This document shows positions 38,598 through 49,006 of a stretch of 64,000 nt of DNA, in pieces. Source of the DNA: Thiotrichaceae bacterium (GTDB taxonomy: Bacteria > Pseudomonadota > Gammaproteobacteria > Thiotrichales > Thiotrichaceae); contig JALSLX010000058.1 of NCBI GenBank assembly GCA_026988095.1, positions 1-64,000 of the forward strand. The letters are read 5' to 3'. The notes below the pieces were generated by a model that ran no database searches, had not been told where the DNA came from, and saw only the letters and a list, made by a program, of their open reading frames with translations. A program made the translations under genes and the position numbers. Position 1 is the first letter of the stretch; every line of letters starts with the position of its first letter.

Positions 38598-39989
38598 ATG
38601 AACGATTACATCGTAACTGACATCAGTCTTGCAGACTGGGGTCGTAAAGAATTAACTATCGCTGAAACTGAAATGCCAGGTTTGATGGCACTACGTAGAA
38701 AATATGGCGAAGAGAAGCCACTTAAGGGTGCACGCATCGCTGGCTCTTTACACATGACAATCCAAACAGGCGTTTTGATTGAAACATTGACTGCTCTTGG
38801 CGCTGAAGTACGCTGGGCATCTTGTAATATCTTCTCAACGCAAGACCATGCTGCAGCCGCTATCGCAGCTTCTGGCGTTCCTGTTTTTGCCACTAAAGGC
38901 GAGACATTGGATGAGTACTGGGATTACGCACACAAAATCTTCGAATGGCCAAATGGCGACACAGCTAACATGATTCTTGATGACGGTGGTGATGCGACTA
39001 TGCTTATCGAGCTTGGCACAAAAGCTGAGTCTGATCTTTCTGTTCTTGATAATCCAGAAAGTGAAGAAGAAGTTTCACTTTACAACTCTATTAAAGCAAA
39101 ACTAAAAACATCACCAAACTGGTACTCAAACATCCGTCCAAACATCCAAGGTGTTACTGAAGAAACTACAACAGGTGTTCACCGTTTATACGAGATGGAA
39201 AAAACAGGCGAGCTAATCTACCCAGCTATCAACGTAAACGACTCTGTAACAAAATCTAAGTTTGATAACCTTTACGGTTGTCGTGAGTCTTTAGTTGACG
39301 GCATCAAACGCGCAACAGACGTAATGATTGCAGGTAAAATTGCCGTTGTATTAGGTTACGGAGACGTTGGTAAAGGTTGCGCGCAATCTCTACGCGGCTT
39401 AGGCGCAACAGTTTGGGTTACAGAAATCGACCCGATTTGTGCATTACAAGCAGCAATGGAAGGCTACCGCGTTGTAACAATGGATGATGTGGCTGATCAA
39501 GGTGATATTTTTGTTACGGCTACAGGTAACTTCCACGTAATCAACGAAGAGCAAATGCTTAAAATGAAGCACGAGTCTATCGTTTGTAACATCGGACATT
39601 TTGATAATGAAATCGCTGTAGCAGATATGGAAAAGTACGAGTGGGAAGAGATCAAGCCACAGGTTGATCATATTATTCTACCTTCTGGTAACCGTATCAT
39701 CTTACTTGCACAAGGTCGTTTGGTTAACTTAGGTTGTGCAACAGGTCACCCTAGCTTTGTAATGTCTAACTCATTCACTAACCAAGTGCTTGCTCAAATC
39801 GAAATCTTTAAAGATGGCGAAAAGTACGAAAACAAGGTTTACATGCTTCCTAAGTCATTGGACGAAGAGGTTGCACGTTTACATCTTGAGAAGATCGGCG
39901 TGAACTTGACTGAGTTGACTGATTATCAGGCTGATTATATTTCAGTCGATAAGAAAGGACCTTACAAGGTTGAGCATTACAGATATTAA
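38598..39989 (+). CDS. ahcY: Adenosylhomocysteinase
   Basis: AhcY hydrolyses S-adenosylhomocysteine to homocysteine and adenosine, relieving inhibition of methyltransferases. The 463-residue NAD-binding enzyme has the signature [27 protein letters not shown] in outline (near 55-82), [15 protein letters not shown] (about 255-269), and the C-terminal [11 protein letters not shown]. Preceded by an SAH riboswitch, the classic control for this gene. Confidence 0.98.
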   Translation: MNDYIVTDISLADWGRKELTIAETEMPGLMALRRKYGEEKPLKGARIAGSLHMTIQTGVLIETLTALGAEVRWASCNIFSTQDHAAAAIAASGVPVFATKGETLDEYWDYAHKIFEWPNGDTANMILDDGGDATMLIELGTKAESDLSVLDNPESEEEVSLYNSIKAKLKTSPNWYSNIRPNIQGVTEETTTGVHRLYEMEKTGELIYPAINVNDSVTKSKFDNLYGCRESLVDGIKRATDVMIAGKIAVVLGYGDVGKGCAQSLRGLGATVWVTEIDPICALQAAMEGYRVVTMDDVADQGDIFVTATGNFHVINEEQMLKMKHESIVCNIGHFDNEIAVADMEKYEWEEIKPQVDHIILPSGNRIILLAQGRLVNLGCATGHPSFVMSNSFTNQVLAQIEIFKDGEKYENKVYMLPKSLDEEVARLHLEKIGVNLTELTDYQADYISVDKKGPYKVEHYRY

Positions 39990-40013
39990 TTAGCACGGCT
40001 AATTAATCTGAGC

Positions 40014-40053
40014 AAAAGCCTCTTCTCTTTCTTGCAAAGGAAGAGGCTTTTTT
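40014..40053 (+). terminator. Intrinsic terminator of ahcY
   Basis: AAAAGCCTCTTC pairs with GAAGAGGCTTTTTT across a 14-base loop, 25 bases after the ahcY stop. metF therefore may need readthrough or its own promoter. Confidence 0.9.
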
Positions 40054-40093
40054 ATGTTTAATATGCTCATCAACTTTGAGCAAGGAGTTAAGT

Positions 40094-40936
40094 ATGAAAG
40101 CACAATCATTCAGCTTTGAGTTTTTCCCGCCTAAGACAAACAAGGGCATAGAAAACTTAGCAAAAGTACGTGATACCTTTGCGGCGCTTAATCCTGCCTT
40201 CTTTTCGGTAACTTACGGCGCAGGTGGCTCCACCCAAGAAACAACCATCAACACCGTTATCAAAACCCAAAAAGAATCAGGTATTCCTACTGCTTCGCAC
40301 CTTTCTTGTGTCGGTTCTAGTGCCGAGCAGATTCTCGATATCCTTACAATGTATAAAGACAACGGCATCAACCGACTTGTTGCTTTACGGGGTGATTTAC
40401 CTTCCGGAATGCGCGACATTGGTGACTTTCAATATGCCAATGAGCTCATCGCTTTTATCCGTAAAGAAACAGGCGATTATTTTCAGATAGAGGCTGCGGC
40501 ATATCCTGAAATGCACCCGCAAGCCAAAAACTATCAAACAGATATTGATAATTTTGTACGAAAGATGAACGCGGGTGCTGACCGAGCGATCACCCAATAT
40601 TTTTACAACGCTGATGCCTACTTCCATTTTGTTGATAGCGTAAGAAAAGCAGGCTCTGACCAACCTGTAGTCCCCGGTATCATGCCAATTACAAACTTTA
40701 CACAGCTTGCACGATTCTCTGATGGCACGGGTGCAGAGATCCCCCGTTGGTTGCGTAAACGTCTTGAAGGTTACGGCGATGATTTAGAATCTATCCAGAA
40801 ATTAGGCAATGAATTTGTCACTCAAATGTGTGAGAAACTCATTGCTGGTGGCGCGCCGGGTTTACATTTTTACTCTATGAATAGAGTTGAACCAAGTTTA
40901 TCTATTTGGAATAATTTGGAGCTTTCTGATCGTTAA
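40094..40936 (+). CDS. metF: Methylenetetrahydrofolate reductase
   Basis: MetF makes 5-methyl-THF for methionine synthesis. The 280-residue FAD enzyme shows FEFFPPKTNKG at the start (catalytic Glu in FEFFPP), YGAGGST, HLSCVGSS, RGDLPSG and the C-terminal PGLHFYSMNR. I use the ATG at 40094: AAGGAG lies about eight bases upstream, while an in-frame TTG at 40076 would place that site inside the gene. Confidence 0.96.
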   Translation: MKAQSFSFEFFPPKTNKGIENLAKVRDTFAALNPAFFSVTYGAGGSTQETTINTVIKTQKESGIPTASHLSCVGSSAEQILDILTMYKDNGINRLVALRGDLPSGMRDIGDFQYANELIAFIRKETGDYFQIEAAAYPEMHPQAKNYQTDIDNFVRKMNAGADRAITQYFYNADAYFHFVDSVRKAGSDQPVVPGIMPITNFTQLARFSDGTGAEIPRWLRKRLEGYGDDLESIQKLGNEFVTQMCEKLIAGGAPGLHFYSMNRVEPSLSIWNNLELSDR

Positions 40937-40950
40937 AAAGTCTTAAATAT

Positions 40951-41038
40951 CATACAAATCATCGAAAAAGAGGGGGGGGTGGCTTATAAAAGTACTATAT
41001 TTATAAGCCACCCCCCCTCTTTTTCGATGATTTGTATG
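40951..41038. repeat. C7/G7 palindromic element (family A, copy 4), overlapping queA 3' end
   Basis: Nearly perfect arms of about 39 bases (CATACAAATCATCGAAAAAG... at 40951-40990 and the complement at 41000-41038) around nine bases; the G-run is eight on the left against seven Cs on the right. It is the longest arm pair of this family. The right arm is translated as the end of queA. Confidence 0.93.
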
Positions 41039-42071
41039 TGTTTTTCGTTAAAAACATAGCATCGCCATAGCTAAAGAAGCGGTACTTCTTTGAAATTGCG
41101 TGCTTATAGCCTTGAATAATATTTTCATAACCTGAAAAAGCAGAAACTAACATCAATAAAGTAGATTCTGATAGGTGAAAGTTAGTCACCATCGCATCAA
41201 CAACATTAAACTCATAGCCTGGAGTAATAAAGAGTTTGGTATCAGCCATAAACGGCTGTAACGTACCTGTCTCTTTAGCCGCAGATTCTAAACTGCGTAC
41301 ACTTGTTGTGCCCACTGCAATCACTCTACCACCACGCGCTTTGCACGCATCAACTGCATCACAAACCTGCTGTTCAACCTCTACCCACTCAGCGTGCATT
41401 ACATGATCATCCAAATTATCAACGCTTACTGGCAAAAATGTACCCGCACCTACGTGCAAAGTTACCTGCGCGGTTGCTACACCTTTTTCTTTTATCTCTT
41501 GCAACAACTCATCGGTAAAATGTAAGCCTGCGGTTGGTGCGGCAACGGCACCAAGCTTTTTGGCAAATACAGTTTGATAGCGCTCTTTGTCTGCTTCGGT
41601 ATCCTCTCGCTCAATATACGGTGGCAAGGGGATATGACCATATTCTTCAAGTAATTCATAAACTGTACGTTTATGTAAGAAACGTATTTCGAATAAGCGA
41701 TCTTCACGCCCTATGACTTCTGCTTGCAAAACACCTTCGAGCAATAACTTTCCACCTGCTTTAGGTGATTTGTTAGCACGAACATGTGCGAGGATGCGAT
41801 GATCATCCAACACCCGCTCAACCATGACTTCGACTTTGCCACCGCTTTCTTTATTGCCCTGTAATCGCGCAGGAATAACTCGCGTGTTATTAAAAACAAG
41901 CAGATCATCTTTATGGATTAAATCTAAAATATCAGAAAATATTTTATCGTGGATAGTAGCTGGACTGGATTTGGCATCAAGGTACAACATTCTACTTGAT
42001 GTGCGCTCTTCTAGTGCTTCTTGAGCAATGAGTTCAGGAGGCAGTGAATATTTGAAATCACTTAGTTTCAT
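41001..42071 (-). CDS. queA: tRNA preQ1(34) ribosyltransferase-isomerase QueA
   Basis: QueA uses SAM to add the cyclopentane ring during queuosine synthesis. The 356-residue protein has the N-terminal [50 protein letters not shown] and C-terminal [12 protein letters not shown] blocks. Normal family members end soon after this last block. Here the last 11 residues ([11 protein letters not shown]) and the stop are encoded by the palindromic element at 40951-41038. Confidence 0.96.
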   Translation of the reverse strand: MKLSDFKYSLPPELIAQEALEERTSSRMLYLDAKSSPATIHDKIFSDILDLIHKDDLLVFNNTRVIPARLQGNKESGGKVEVMVERVLDDHRILAHVRANKSPKAGGKLLLEGVLQAEVIGREDRLFEIRFLHKRTVYELLEEYGHIPLPPYIEREDTEADKERYQTVFAKKLGAVAAPTAGLHFTDELLQEIKEKGVATAQVTLHVGAGTFLPVSVDNLDDHVMHAEWVEVEQQVCDAVDACKARGGRVIAVGTTSVRSLESAAKETGTLQPFMADTKLFITPGYEFNVVDAMVTNFHLSESTLLMLVSAFSGYENIIQGYKHAISKKYRFFSYGDAMFLTKNTYKSSKKRGGGL

Positions 42072-42117
42072 TTCACTCGTTTCTCACAGACAATCAGTAA
42101 TTATAAAAACTAAAAGA

Positions 42118-42567
42118 CTAAGACTCTTCTTCTACAGGTCTTTTGGGTACCATTACACCAGCAGTACCGCGGATAATAACTTTTCCGTTCACTGAGCATT
42201 GCACCTTCATTTTTACATGCCCATACTTCTCTTTGATTTCTGCAATCTCAGCGCGTGCAACAATTTCATCATCAATAAAAGCAGGCTTTCTAAAACGCAT
42301 ATTAAGCTCAAGAAATATTGCCCCAGGGCCAGGTAAATCATTGCCTAAAATAGCAGAAATCAATGATGCTGATAATGCACCATGAGCAATTCGCTTACCA
42401 AATGGCGTTGTCGCAGCAAATTCTGCATCCATATGAATGGGATTATAGTCGCCTGATAACTCAGCAAATTTTTCTATCTTATCTGCTGAAACAACCATGC
42501 TGGTTTCAGCAAACATACCTACGCTTAAATCTTCTAGATAGTAACCTTGTGTTTTAGTTTTTGTCAT
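42118..42567 (-). CDS. MaoC-like hot-dog dehydratase (R-specific enoyl-CoA hydratase type)
   Basis: The 149-residue hot-dog protein has the hydratase motif SGDYNPIHMDAEFA, containing the catalytic Asp and His, then GKRIAHGALSASLIS. Such proteins hydrate enoyl-CoA, often for PHA or fatty-acid metabolism. I take the Met at 42567 as start. The frame stays open upstream to 42681, but that part is translated tRNA-Leu sequence and is not real protein. Confidence 0.88.
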   Translation of the reverse strand: MTKTKTQGYYLEDLSVGMFAETSMVVSADKIEKFAELSGDYNPIHMDAEFAATTPFGKRIAHGALSASLISAILGNDLPGPGAIFLELNMRFRKPAFIDDEIVARAEIAEIKEKYGHVKMKVQCSVNGKVIIRGTAGVMVPKRPVEEES

Positions 42568-42601
42568 AGTTTTGGATGGAGCATTTATGATTTGAATGAA
42601 G

Positions 42602-42687
42602 TGGTGCCGGTGGTCGGAATCGAACCGACACTCCCAGAGGGAACAGGATTTTGAATCCAGCGCGTCTACCAATTCCGCCACACCGGC
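42602..42687 (-). tRNA. tRNA-Leu (anticodon CAA)
   Basis: An 86-base tRNA including the encoded CCA. Acceptor GCCGGTG (42681-42687) pairs with CACCGGC (42606-42612), D-loop GGAATTGGTAGACGC, anticodon loop TTCAAAA giving CAA, a long variable arm as in class II tRNA-Leu, and T-loop GGTTCGAATCC. It is upstream of the MaoC-like gene on the same strand. Confidence 0.97.
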
Positions 42688-42900
42688 ACAGATTCAAGGC
42701 GCGAAGTATATCACTAGTTTTAGGAATTTAAAGGGGAGTTTCTTATAATACGAACAAAGTTTTCAGCTCTTTAGCATAAAAGTTTCCAAGCGTCTCACTT
42801 GCTCACCTAGCAAAGCAGATTAATTGAGCTGCATCAAAGCCATAAATAATAAAAAGTGTATGCTTAGAATGAAAGTCAATTAAAACTAGAGAGAAGTATC

Positions 42901-43143
42901 ATGTTTGCAGAAAGTCATGATTTACACCACGAATTTCCTGAATATAACGATCAAATCCATGCGTTAAAAATATCAAATGGTCATTTCCAGCGACTTTTTA
43001 AAGAGTATGACGAGATTGTTCATCAACTTGTACGCGTTGAACAGGGTATTGAGAATCCATCTGATGATGTTATTGAAGAAATGAAAAAGAAGCGCTTACA
43101 CTTAAAAGATCAGCTATACGTTATGCTTAGATCGCATACATAA
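42901..43143 (+). CDS. YdcH-family (DUF465) small protein
   Basis: The 80-residue all-helical protein has the family pattern: LHHEFPEYNDQIHALK near the start, NGHFQRLFKEYDEIVHQLVRVE in the first helix, and MKKKRLHLKDQLYVML in the second, likely a helical hairpin. Function of the family is unknown. GAGAGAAG lies before the ATG. It stands alone between tRNA-Leu and a convergent gene. Confidence 0.87.
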   Translation: MFAESHDLHHEFPEYNDQIHALKISNGHFQRLFKEYDEIVHQLVRVEQGIENPSDDVIEEMKKKRLHLKDQLYVMLRSHT

Positions 43144-43154
43144 GTAAGTGTAAT

Positions 43155-43445
43155 TTAATCTGCATCTAGGATAAACAAAGTACAATCAGCATTCTCGGTA
43201 CGTAAAGGTTTAACAGGCGCATACTCTTTCGAGTCGATAAAAGCTCTAGCACTTTTTGTATCAGGAAACTCTATAATGACAACCCGAGTTGGCGCCCAGA
43301 GTGTATCTTCCACCAGGTCGATAGCTCCACCTCTTGCACGATAAACACCCCCGTATTTTTCGGCAATCGGCTTAGCCAGCTTTTTATACTCCTCGTAGAC
43401 ACTAGGATCTTTGATCTTAGTATCTACGATAAGAAAGGCGCTCAC
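43155..43445 (-). CDS. DUF1330 family protein
   Basis: The 96-residue ferredoxin-like-fold protein starts [22 protein letters not shown] and contains the family block [21 protein letters not shown] near residues 55-75. The biochemical role is unknown. It overlaps the end of sucD by four bases, so it is read with sucCD. Confidence 0.88.
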   Translation of the reverse strand: MSAFLIVDTKIKDPSVYEEYKKLAKPIAEKYGGVYRARGGAIDLVEDTLWAPTRVVIIEFPDTKSARAFIDSKEYAPVKPLRTENADCTLFILDAD

Positions 43446-44317
43446 GAAAACTTTTCTTTCATCTTCTCGCCCATTTGCGTTAACGCGCGCACAACATCAA
43501 CACCCGCAGCTTCTAACGCAGCTATTTTTTGCTCTGCCGTACCTTTTCCACCTGCAATGATTGCACCTGCATGTCCCATACGTTTTCCTGCTGGTGCTGT
43601 TACACCTGCAATGTATGCAACAACGGGTTTTGTTACAAACTCTTTAATGTAATCTGCCGCATCTTCTTCTGCACTTCCTCCAATTTCACCGACCATAATG
43701 ATACCTTCGGTTTGAGGATCTTCATTGAATAGCTTTAAGCAATCTACAAAGTTCATACCTTGGATGGGGTCTCCACCAATACCGATACAGGTTGATTGAC
43801 CAAGCCCTGCAAGCGTTGTTTGGTGAACGGCTTCATAAGTAAGCGTGCCCGAACGAGATACGATACCAATCTTACCTACTTGATGAATTGAGCCTGGCAT
43901 AATGCCAATTTTACATTCCCCTGGTGTGATCAAACCTGGGCAATTTGGGCCAATTAAATAAGTATCTGGGTAATCTGTCATCAATGATGCTTTTACTTTA
44001 AGCATATCCATCACAGGAATACCTTCTGTAATACAGGCAATAATTTTTATACCTGCGCTTGCTGCTTCTAAAATTGCATCTGCTGCAAAGGGTGGCGGCA
44101 CAAATATCATTGATGCGTCTGCACCTGTTTCATTTACAGCATCACGCACCGTATTAAAAACAGGACGATCAAGATGTATTTGCCCACCCTTACCTGGAGT
44201 GACTCCTCCGACAATTTTTGTGCCATATTCGATAGCTTGTGTGGCGTGAAATGTACCTTGTTGACCCGTAAAGCCTTGTACGATAACTTTGGTGTCTTTA
44301 TTAATTAATACACTCAT
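43442..44317 (-). CDS. sucD: Succinyl-CoA synthetase alpha subunit
   Basis: The 291-residue subunit binds CoA and carries the phospho-His. It has [24 protein letters not shown], the CoA-site [10 protein letters not shown], and [17 protein letters not shown], whose His is phosphorylated. The frame is open to 44359, but GGGAGAA before the ATG at 44317 marks the start. It begins one base after the sucC stop. Confidence 0.97.
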   Translation of the reverse strand: MSVLINKDTKVIVQGFTGQQGTFHATQAIEYGTKIVGGVTPGKGGQIHLDRPVFNTVRDAVNETGADASMIFVPPPFAADAILEAASAGIKIIACITEGIPVMDMLKVKASLMTDYPDTYLIGPNCPGLITPGECKIGIMPGSIHQVGKIGIVSRSGTLTYEAVHQTTLAGLGQSTCIGIGGDPIQGMNFVDCLKLFNEDPQTEGIIMVGEIGGSAEEDAADYIKEFVTKPVVAYIAGVTAPAGKRMGHAGAIIAGGKGTAEQKIAALEAAGVDVVRALTQMGEKMKEKFS

Positions 44318-44318
44318 T

Positions 44319-45485
44319 TTATTGTTCTCCCGCCGCTGCAACAATTTTATCCGCAGCATCCGCCAAAGTTTCTGCCGCTATAATATTCATATCACTATCT
44401 GCTAATAATGCTCGTCCTTCTGGTGCATTTGTGCCTTCTAATCTCACAACTACAGGCACGCTAACATTCACTTCGTTTACTGCTTGAATAATACCTTCTG
44501 CTATTAAGTCACAACGTACAATTCCACCAAAAATATTAACGAGAATACCTTTTACCGCAGGATCAGACAGAATAATCTTGAATGCCTCTGCCACACGTTC
44601 TGCGGTTGCTCCGCCACCTACATCTAAGAAGTTTGCTGGCTCACCACCATGCAGTTTAATCAAATCCATTGTTGCCATTGCCAAGCCTGCACCATTGACC
44701 ATGCAACCAATATCACCATCGAGGTGAATATAGTTAAGCTCAAACTCTGCAGCTTTTGATTCACGCTCATCTTCTTGCGTAATATCGCGCATCGCAACAA
44801 TATCTTTTTGACGGTAAAGCGCGTTGTCATCAAAATTTATTTTGGCATCCAGCGCCATTAAATTACCTTCAGTCGTCACTACTAATGGATTGATTTCCAT
44901 GAGTGAGGCATCTTTTTCAATAAAGAGTTTGACTAATGACCCCAATAGAGCCGTGAATTGGCGAATCTGCACACCCTCTAGTCCCAATGCAAATGATAAA
45001 TTTCTTGCTACATAAGGCTGAAAGCCTGCAATAATATCGATGGTTTCAGTTAGAATTTTCTCAGGTGTTTCTTCTGCCACCTCTTCGATATTCATGCCAC
45101 CTTCGGTAGAAGCCATCACCGTAATCCGTCTACTTGCGCGGTCAACCACTAAACTTAGATAAAGCTCATTGGCAATATCAGTTAGTGATTCAATTAATAG
45201 TGTATTGATAGGCATGCCATCTGCATCGGTTTGATGCGTAACGAGTGATTGCCCTAGCATATTGCTTGCAGCTTCTTTTGCTTCAGCTAAGCTTTGGGTG
45301 ATTTTTACACCTCCTGCTTTACCGCGTCCGCCAGCGTGTACCTGTGCTTTTACTGCCCAACCTGTTCCACCCAATGTTTGGGTAGCGGGCTCAAGTTCAT
45401 CTAAAGCGTTAATGGCAACACCTTGCGGTACAGAAATTCCGTAACTAGCAAAGAGTTGCTTTGATTGATATTCGTGGAGATTCAT
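44319..45485 (-). CDS. sucC: Succinyl-CoA synthetase beta subunit
   Basis: The 388-residue ATP-grasp subunit starts [17 protein letters not shown] and shows [35 protein letters not shown] and [10 protein letters not shown] (all standard). It couples succinyl-CoA and succinate with nucleotide. No sucAB or sdh genes lie nearby, so only this TCA step can be assigned to the locus. Confidence 0.97.
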   Translation of the reverse strand: MNLHEYQSKQLFASYGISVPQGVAINALDELEPATQTLGGTGWAVKAQVHAGGRGKAGGVKITQSLAEAKEAASNMLGQSLVTHQTDADGMPINTLLIESLTDIANELYLSLVVDRASRRITVMASTEGGMNIEEVAEETPEKILTETIDIIAGFQPYVARNLSFALGLEGVQIRQFTALLGSLVKLFIEKDASLMEINPLVVTTEGNLMALDAKINFDDNALYRQKDIVAMRDITQEDERESKAAEFELNYIHLDGDIGCMVNGAGLAMATMDLIKLHGGEPANFLDVGGGATAERVAEAFKIILSDPAVKGILVNIFGGIVRCDLIAEGIIQAVNEVNVSVPVVVRLEGTNAPEGRALLADSDMNIIAAETLADAADKIVAAAGEQ

Positions 45486-45657
45486 TACTTTTTACTCTTT
45501 TGTAATAGAAGAAGTATAGGAAGCCAACTTCAAGGCATCACTATTAATCGGAATATAGTAGATATTATAGATAAGGTAGAAAGAATTAAGCCTATTATTC
45601 AATTAATGGTAAAATAAGTGTTTATTACACATCATTTACCCCTTTTTACCTTTTTTA

Positions 45658-45915
45658 GTGAGATTTTTACTTATGGGACGTCTTTTAGTTGTTCTCGTTC
45701 TGCTGGCAGTCAGCTTGTATGTTGTAAAATTGATAAAAATAAAACTGGATGAACCAACACCTAAGTTAAAAAAGGACAGCTCTCGCAATGAAAGCGCCGA
45801 AAATAACACGATGGTCAAGTGCCTGCACTGTGGTTTACATATTCCAGAAAATGAAGCAATAAAACAAGGGGATAAAGTATTTTGCAGTCTAGAGCACGCA
45901 GGGCGGGAGATTTAG
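45658..45915 (+). CDS. Small membrane-anchored zinc-ribbon protein (PP0621-like)
   Basis: The 85-residue protein has one N-terminal membrane helix (about 6-26), a charged linker, and a C-terminal zinc-binding motif VKCLHCGLHIPENEA with a later CSLEHAG. This matches the PP0621 family often found before pilS. Start is GTG at 45658 or the in-frame ATG at 45673. Its end overlaps pilS by 34 bases. Confidence 0.82.
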   Translation: MRFLLMGRLLVVLVLLAVSLYVVKLIKIKLDEPTPKLKKDSSRNESAENNTMVKCLHCGLHIPENEAIKQGDKVFCSLEHAGREI

Positions 45916-47543
45916 GGAATAGTCATGCCCCCTCCAGCCAAGATTTAATTATTGGCTCCGATCCGTGGAGCCCAATACAGCTTTATAGTGTTTACCGCTT
46001 AATCCTTGCAGGCATTATGCTTGCTTTTGGTCTATCCACTAACGTCTCATTGCAGCTAGGTACTTTTGATAACGGATTATTCACTAATGCAACCAATAGT
46101 TACCTTGGTATTTCCGTTGTTGGTGTGTTTCTTACACACTTTCGTAGCCCAAGTTTTTCAAAACAAGTCTACCTACACACAATTACTGATATTATTTTTC
46201 TCTTAATAATTGTTTATTCAAGCGGAGGACTCAATTCTGGCTTAGGTACTTTATTACTATTACCCGTAATCCTTCCAAGTGTGCTACGCCCAGGTCAAGG
46301 TTCATTATTGATAGCTGCTTGTACCGTTATCGCATTGCTTACAATAGAAGCCTATTTACAGACACAACAACAAAACAGCTCATTTGAAATGTTTCATACT
46401 GGCGTATTGTCATTTTTTATTATGATCATTTCATGGCTTGCTGGTAGCTGGTTTGAAAACGCATCAAAAACAGCTGAATTAGCAAAACGTCGAGGTATTG
46501 ATTTAGCAAACCTTTCACAGCTTAATCAGTCAATTTTAGATCAGTTACAAACAGGAATTGTGGTACTTGATCAGTCTGGACAGCTTCGCCATCTAAATCC
46601 AACAGCATGGGATATGCTGGGTCAGCCAGAAGACTGGCGCAATGAAACTTTGCAGAGCTTTGCTCCCGAGTTACACGCTCATCTAAGATATTGGCTAGAT
46701 AAAGTTTCACCTAAAGTTGCCAGCTACGATATTAAGCATTGGAAAACGACAGAATTTACCATGCGCTTATCTCAGCTTGGTGTTAAAAATCAGGGTGTTG
46801 TTTTAATGTATTTGGAAGATACCCGACAACAACGTGAAAAACAGCAAGATGTAAAAATGGCATCACTCGGTCAATTAACAGCGAATATTGCTCATGAAAT
46901 TCGTAATCCGCTTGGAGCAATCAGCCATGCCGCACAGTTACTATCTGAGTCTGAGTTATTAGATAAAGCGGATGAACGCATGATTCAAATCATTCAATCA
47001 AATTCTAAGCGCATGAATGGTACGATTGAAAGTGTATTAAATCTATCCCGTAAGAGTAACCCTAAACGAGAAAATATCAGGCTTAAATTATGGCTCAATG
47101 ATTTTATTAATGAATTTACCGTTCAATCTTCATTAAATAGAAAACAAATTAATTTATTCATGGATGTTGCCGATGCCTCCATTCAGTTTGATCCAACACA
47201 CTTACATCAAGTGATGTGGAACTTATGCCGTAATGCTGAAAAATATGCAAAAGATGATGTTCGTAAATTACATATTGATATTCAAGGAAGCCATCCATCA
47301 CATACCAGAGACATCATGTTAAATATCATAGACAATGGAAAAGGCGTACCAACAAAGAACATTGAACGCTTATTTGAGCCATTTTTCACAACCTCAACAA
47401 AGGGTGATGAAGGCACAGGACTGGGTTTATTTATGGCACGAGAATTATGCCTAAGCAACGGCTCTACACTTGAATATGTAAAACTACCCGCAGGTGGTAG
47501 CTGTTTTAGATTAATATTTTCACAATCAAATCTTGAAAACTGA
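45882..47543 (+). CDS. pilS: Sensor histidine kinase PilS
   Basis: The 553-residue kinase has about six membrane helices (residues 35-190), a PAS domain (about 212-315), a dimerisation helix with His338 in ANIAHEIRNPLGAIS, and the ATPase boxes NLCRNAEKYA, DNGKGVP and GTGLGLF. With pilR it controls type IV pilin in relatives. The only start I find is TTG at 45882, inside the preceding gene. Confidence 0.9.
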   Translation: MQSRARRAGDLGNSHAPSSQDLIIGSDPWSPIQLYSVYRLILAGIMLAFGLSTNVSLQLGTFDNGLFTNATNSYLGISVVGVFLTHFRSPSFSKQVYLHTITDIIFLLIIVYSSGGLNSGLGTLLLLPVILPSVLRPGQGSLLIAACTVIALLTIEAYLQTQQQNSSFEMFHTGVLSFFIMIISWLAGSWFENASKTAELAKRRGIDLANLSQLNQSILDQLQTGIVVLDQSGQLRHLNPTAWDMLGQPEDWRNETLQSFAPELHAHLRYWLDKVSPKVASYDIKHWKTTEFTMRLSQLGVKNQGVVLMYLEDTRQQREKQQDVKMASLGQLTANIAHEIRNPLGAISHAAQLLSESELLDKADERMIQIIQSNSKRMNGTIESVLNLSRKSNPKRENIRLKLWLNDFINEFTVQSSLNRKQINLFMDVADASIQFDPTHLHQVMWNLCRNAEKYAKDDVRKLHIDIQGSHPSHTRDIMLNIIDNGKGVPTKNIERLFEPFFTTSTKGDEGTGLGLFMARELCLSNGSTLEYVKLPAGGSCFRLIFSQSNLEN

Positions 47544-47585
47544 TAACAACAATAAAAAGAAAAACTAAAAAGAAGAGAGAATATA

Positions 47586-48953
47586 ATGACACAACGCGTT
47601 TTAGTAATTGATGATGAGCCAGATATTCGTGAGCTTTTAGAGCTAACTTTATTACGCATGGGTTTAGATACCGCAACAGCAGGTACTGTAAAAGAAGGCT
47701 TGCTAGAAATCCAAAAATTTAAGCCAGATCTCTGCTTAACAGATATGAAACTCCCTGACGGCACAGGCTTTGATATTGTGCGCTATATTCAACGTGAAGT
47801 ACCTCATATTCCTGTTGCCGTCATTACTGCTTTTGGCAGTATGGAAGCAGCAGTTGAAGCACTAAAAGCAGGTGCTTATGACTTTGTTTCTAAGCCTGTA
47901 GATTTAACCAAGTTACGTGACTTAGTACATACTGCGCTTAAACTATCGGAAAACAACGATTCACCAGCACCCGTCGTTAAGTCAAAACCTGAAAGTACTA
48001 CCGCAATTATTGGTAACTCAGCCCCGATTGAACTTCTTAAAAGAACAATCGATAAACTTGCACGTAGCCAAGCTCCTGTATTTATTCACGGTGAATCAGG
48101 GACAGGTAAGGAATTAGTGGCCAAACAGATTCATGAGCTGAGCCCCAGATCATCCAGTGCTTTTGTGCCTGTAAACTGTGGTGCAATACCCGAAAGTTTA
48201 ATGGAAAGTGAATTCTTTGGTCATAAAAAAGGCAGTTTTACAGGTGCTATTGAAGATAAAATTGGCCTTTTTCAAGCCGCAAATCATGGCACACTATTTT
48301 TAGATGAAGTGGCTGATTTACCACTGAGTATGCAAGTTAAGTTACTCAGAGTAATTCAAGAAAAAGCCGTAAAAGCAGTGGGTGGCGTAGAAGAAATTCC
48401 TACCGATTGCAGAATACTAAGTGCCACGCATAAAAACTTAGAAGAAGAGGTTGAAAAAGGCAATTTCAGACAAGATTTATTCTACCGTCTTAATGTTATT
48501 AAGCTTGATGTACCTCCATTAAATGCCCGTGGTGACGACATTATGCTACTTGCAGAATTCTTCCTCCTGCAAATTGCTGATCGTTGGGACTTACCCAAAG
48601 CTCAACTATCCCAAAGATCAATCAATGCTTTGACCAATTACTCATTCCCTGGGAATGTACGTGAGTTAGAAAATATTCTAGAACGTGCTTGTACGTTAGC
48701 TGATGGTGAATTTATCGAGCCAGAAGATTTACAATTACCTATAGCAAAACCTGTTATTAAAAGCCAAACATTTAATGCTATTGAGCCTGAACAGAAGCAG
48801 TCATTTGCTAATCCACAAAATGAGCGAGAAGAGATACTTCAAGCGCTTGACCAAACACGCTGGAATAGAACAGCTGCAGCCAAGAGTTTAGGCATGACGT
48901 TTAGACAACTACGATACCGCATTAAGAAATATGAGCTGGATCAAGCTCCTTAG
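47586..48953 (+). CDS. pilR: Sigma-54 response regulator PilR
   Basis: The 455-residue regulator has a receiver domain with Asp53 (CLTDMKLPDG), an AAA+ domain with GESGTGKE, the loop GSFTGA and DEVADLP, and a C-terminal Fis-type HTH (NRTAAAKSLGMTFRQLRYRIKKY) typical of PilR. No pilA or other pil gene is in this window. A weak hairpin AGAACCTC/GAGGTTCT overlaps its stop. Confidence 0.93.
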   Translation: MTQRVLVIDDEPDIRELLELTLLRMGLDTATAGTVKEGLLEIQKFKPDLCLTDMKLPDGTGFDIVRYIQREVPHIPVAVITAFGSMEAAVEALKAGAYDFVSKPVDLTKLRDLVHTALKLSENNDSPAPVVKSKPESTTAIIGNSAPIELLKRTIDKLARSQAPVFIHGESGTGKELVAKQIHELSPRSSSAFVPVNCGAIPESLMESEFFGHKKGSFTGAIEDKIGLFQAANHGTLFLDEVADLPLSMQVKLLRVIQEKAVKAVGGVEEIPTDCRILSATHKNLEEEVEKGNFRQDLFYRLNVIKLDVPPLNARGDDIMLLAEFFLLQIADRWDLPKAQLSQRSINALTNYSFPGNVRELENILERACTLADGEFIEPEDLQLPIAKPVIKSQTFNAIEPEQKQSFANPQNEREEILQALDQTRWNRTAAAKSLGMTFRQLRYRIKKYELDQAP

Positions 48954-49006
48954 AACCTCCGATTAGAGGTTCTATAAATTCAGCCCTCTTATCAAGTTTC
49001 TATATT

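Noticed and set aside
40014-40093. A third SAH riboswitch before metF
   Set aside because: The stretch holds only the ahcY terminator and a ribosome-binding site; no GAGGAGCG core.
42568-42681. N-terminal extension of the MaoC-like gene beginning MAELVDALDS
   Set aside because: This is the translation of the tRNA-Leu gene, a common false start; the real start is at 42567.
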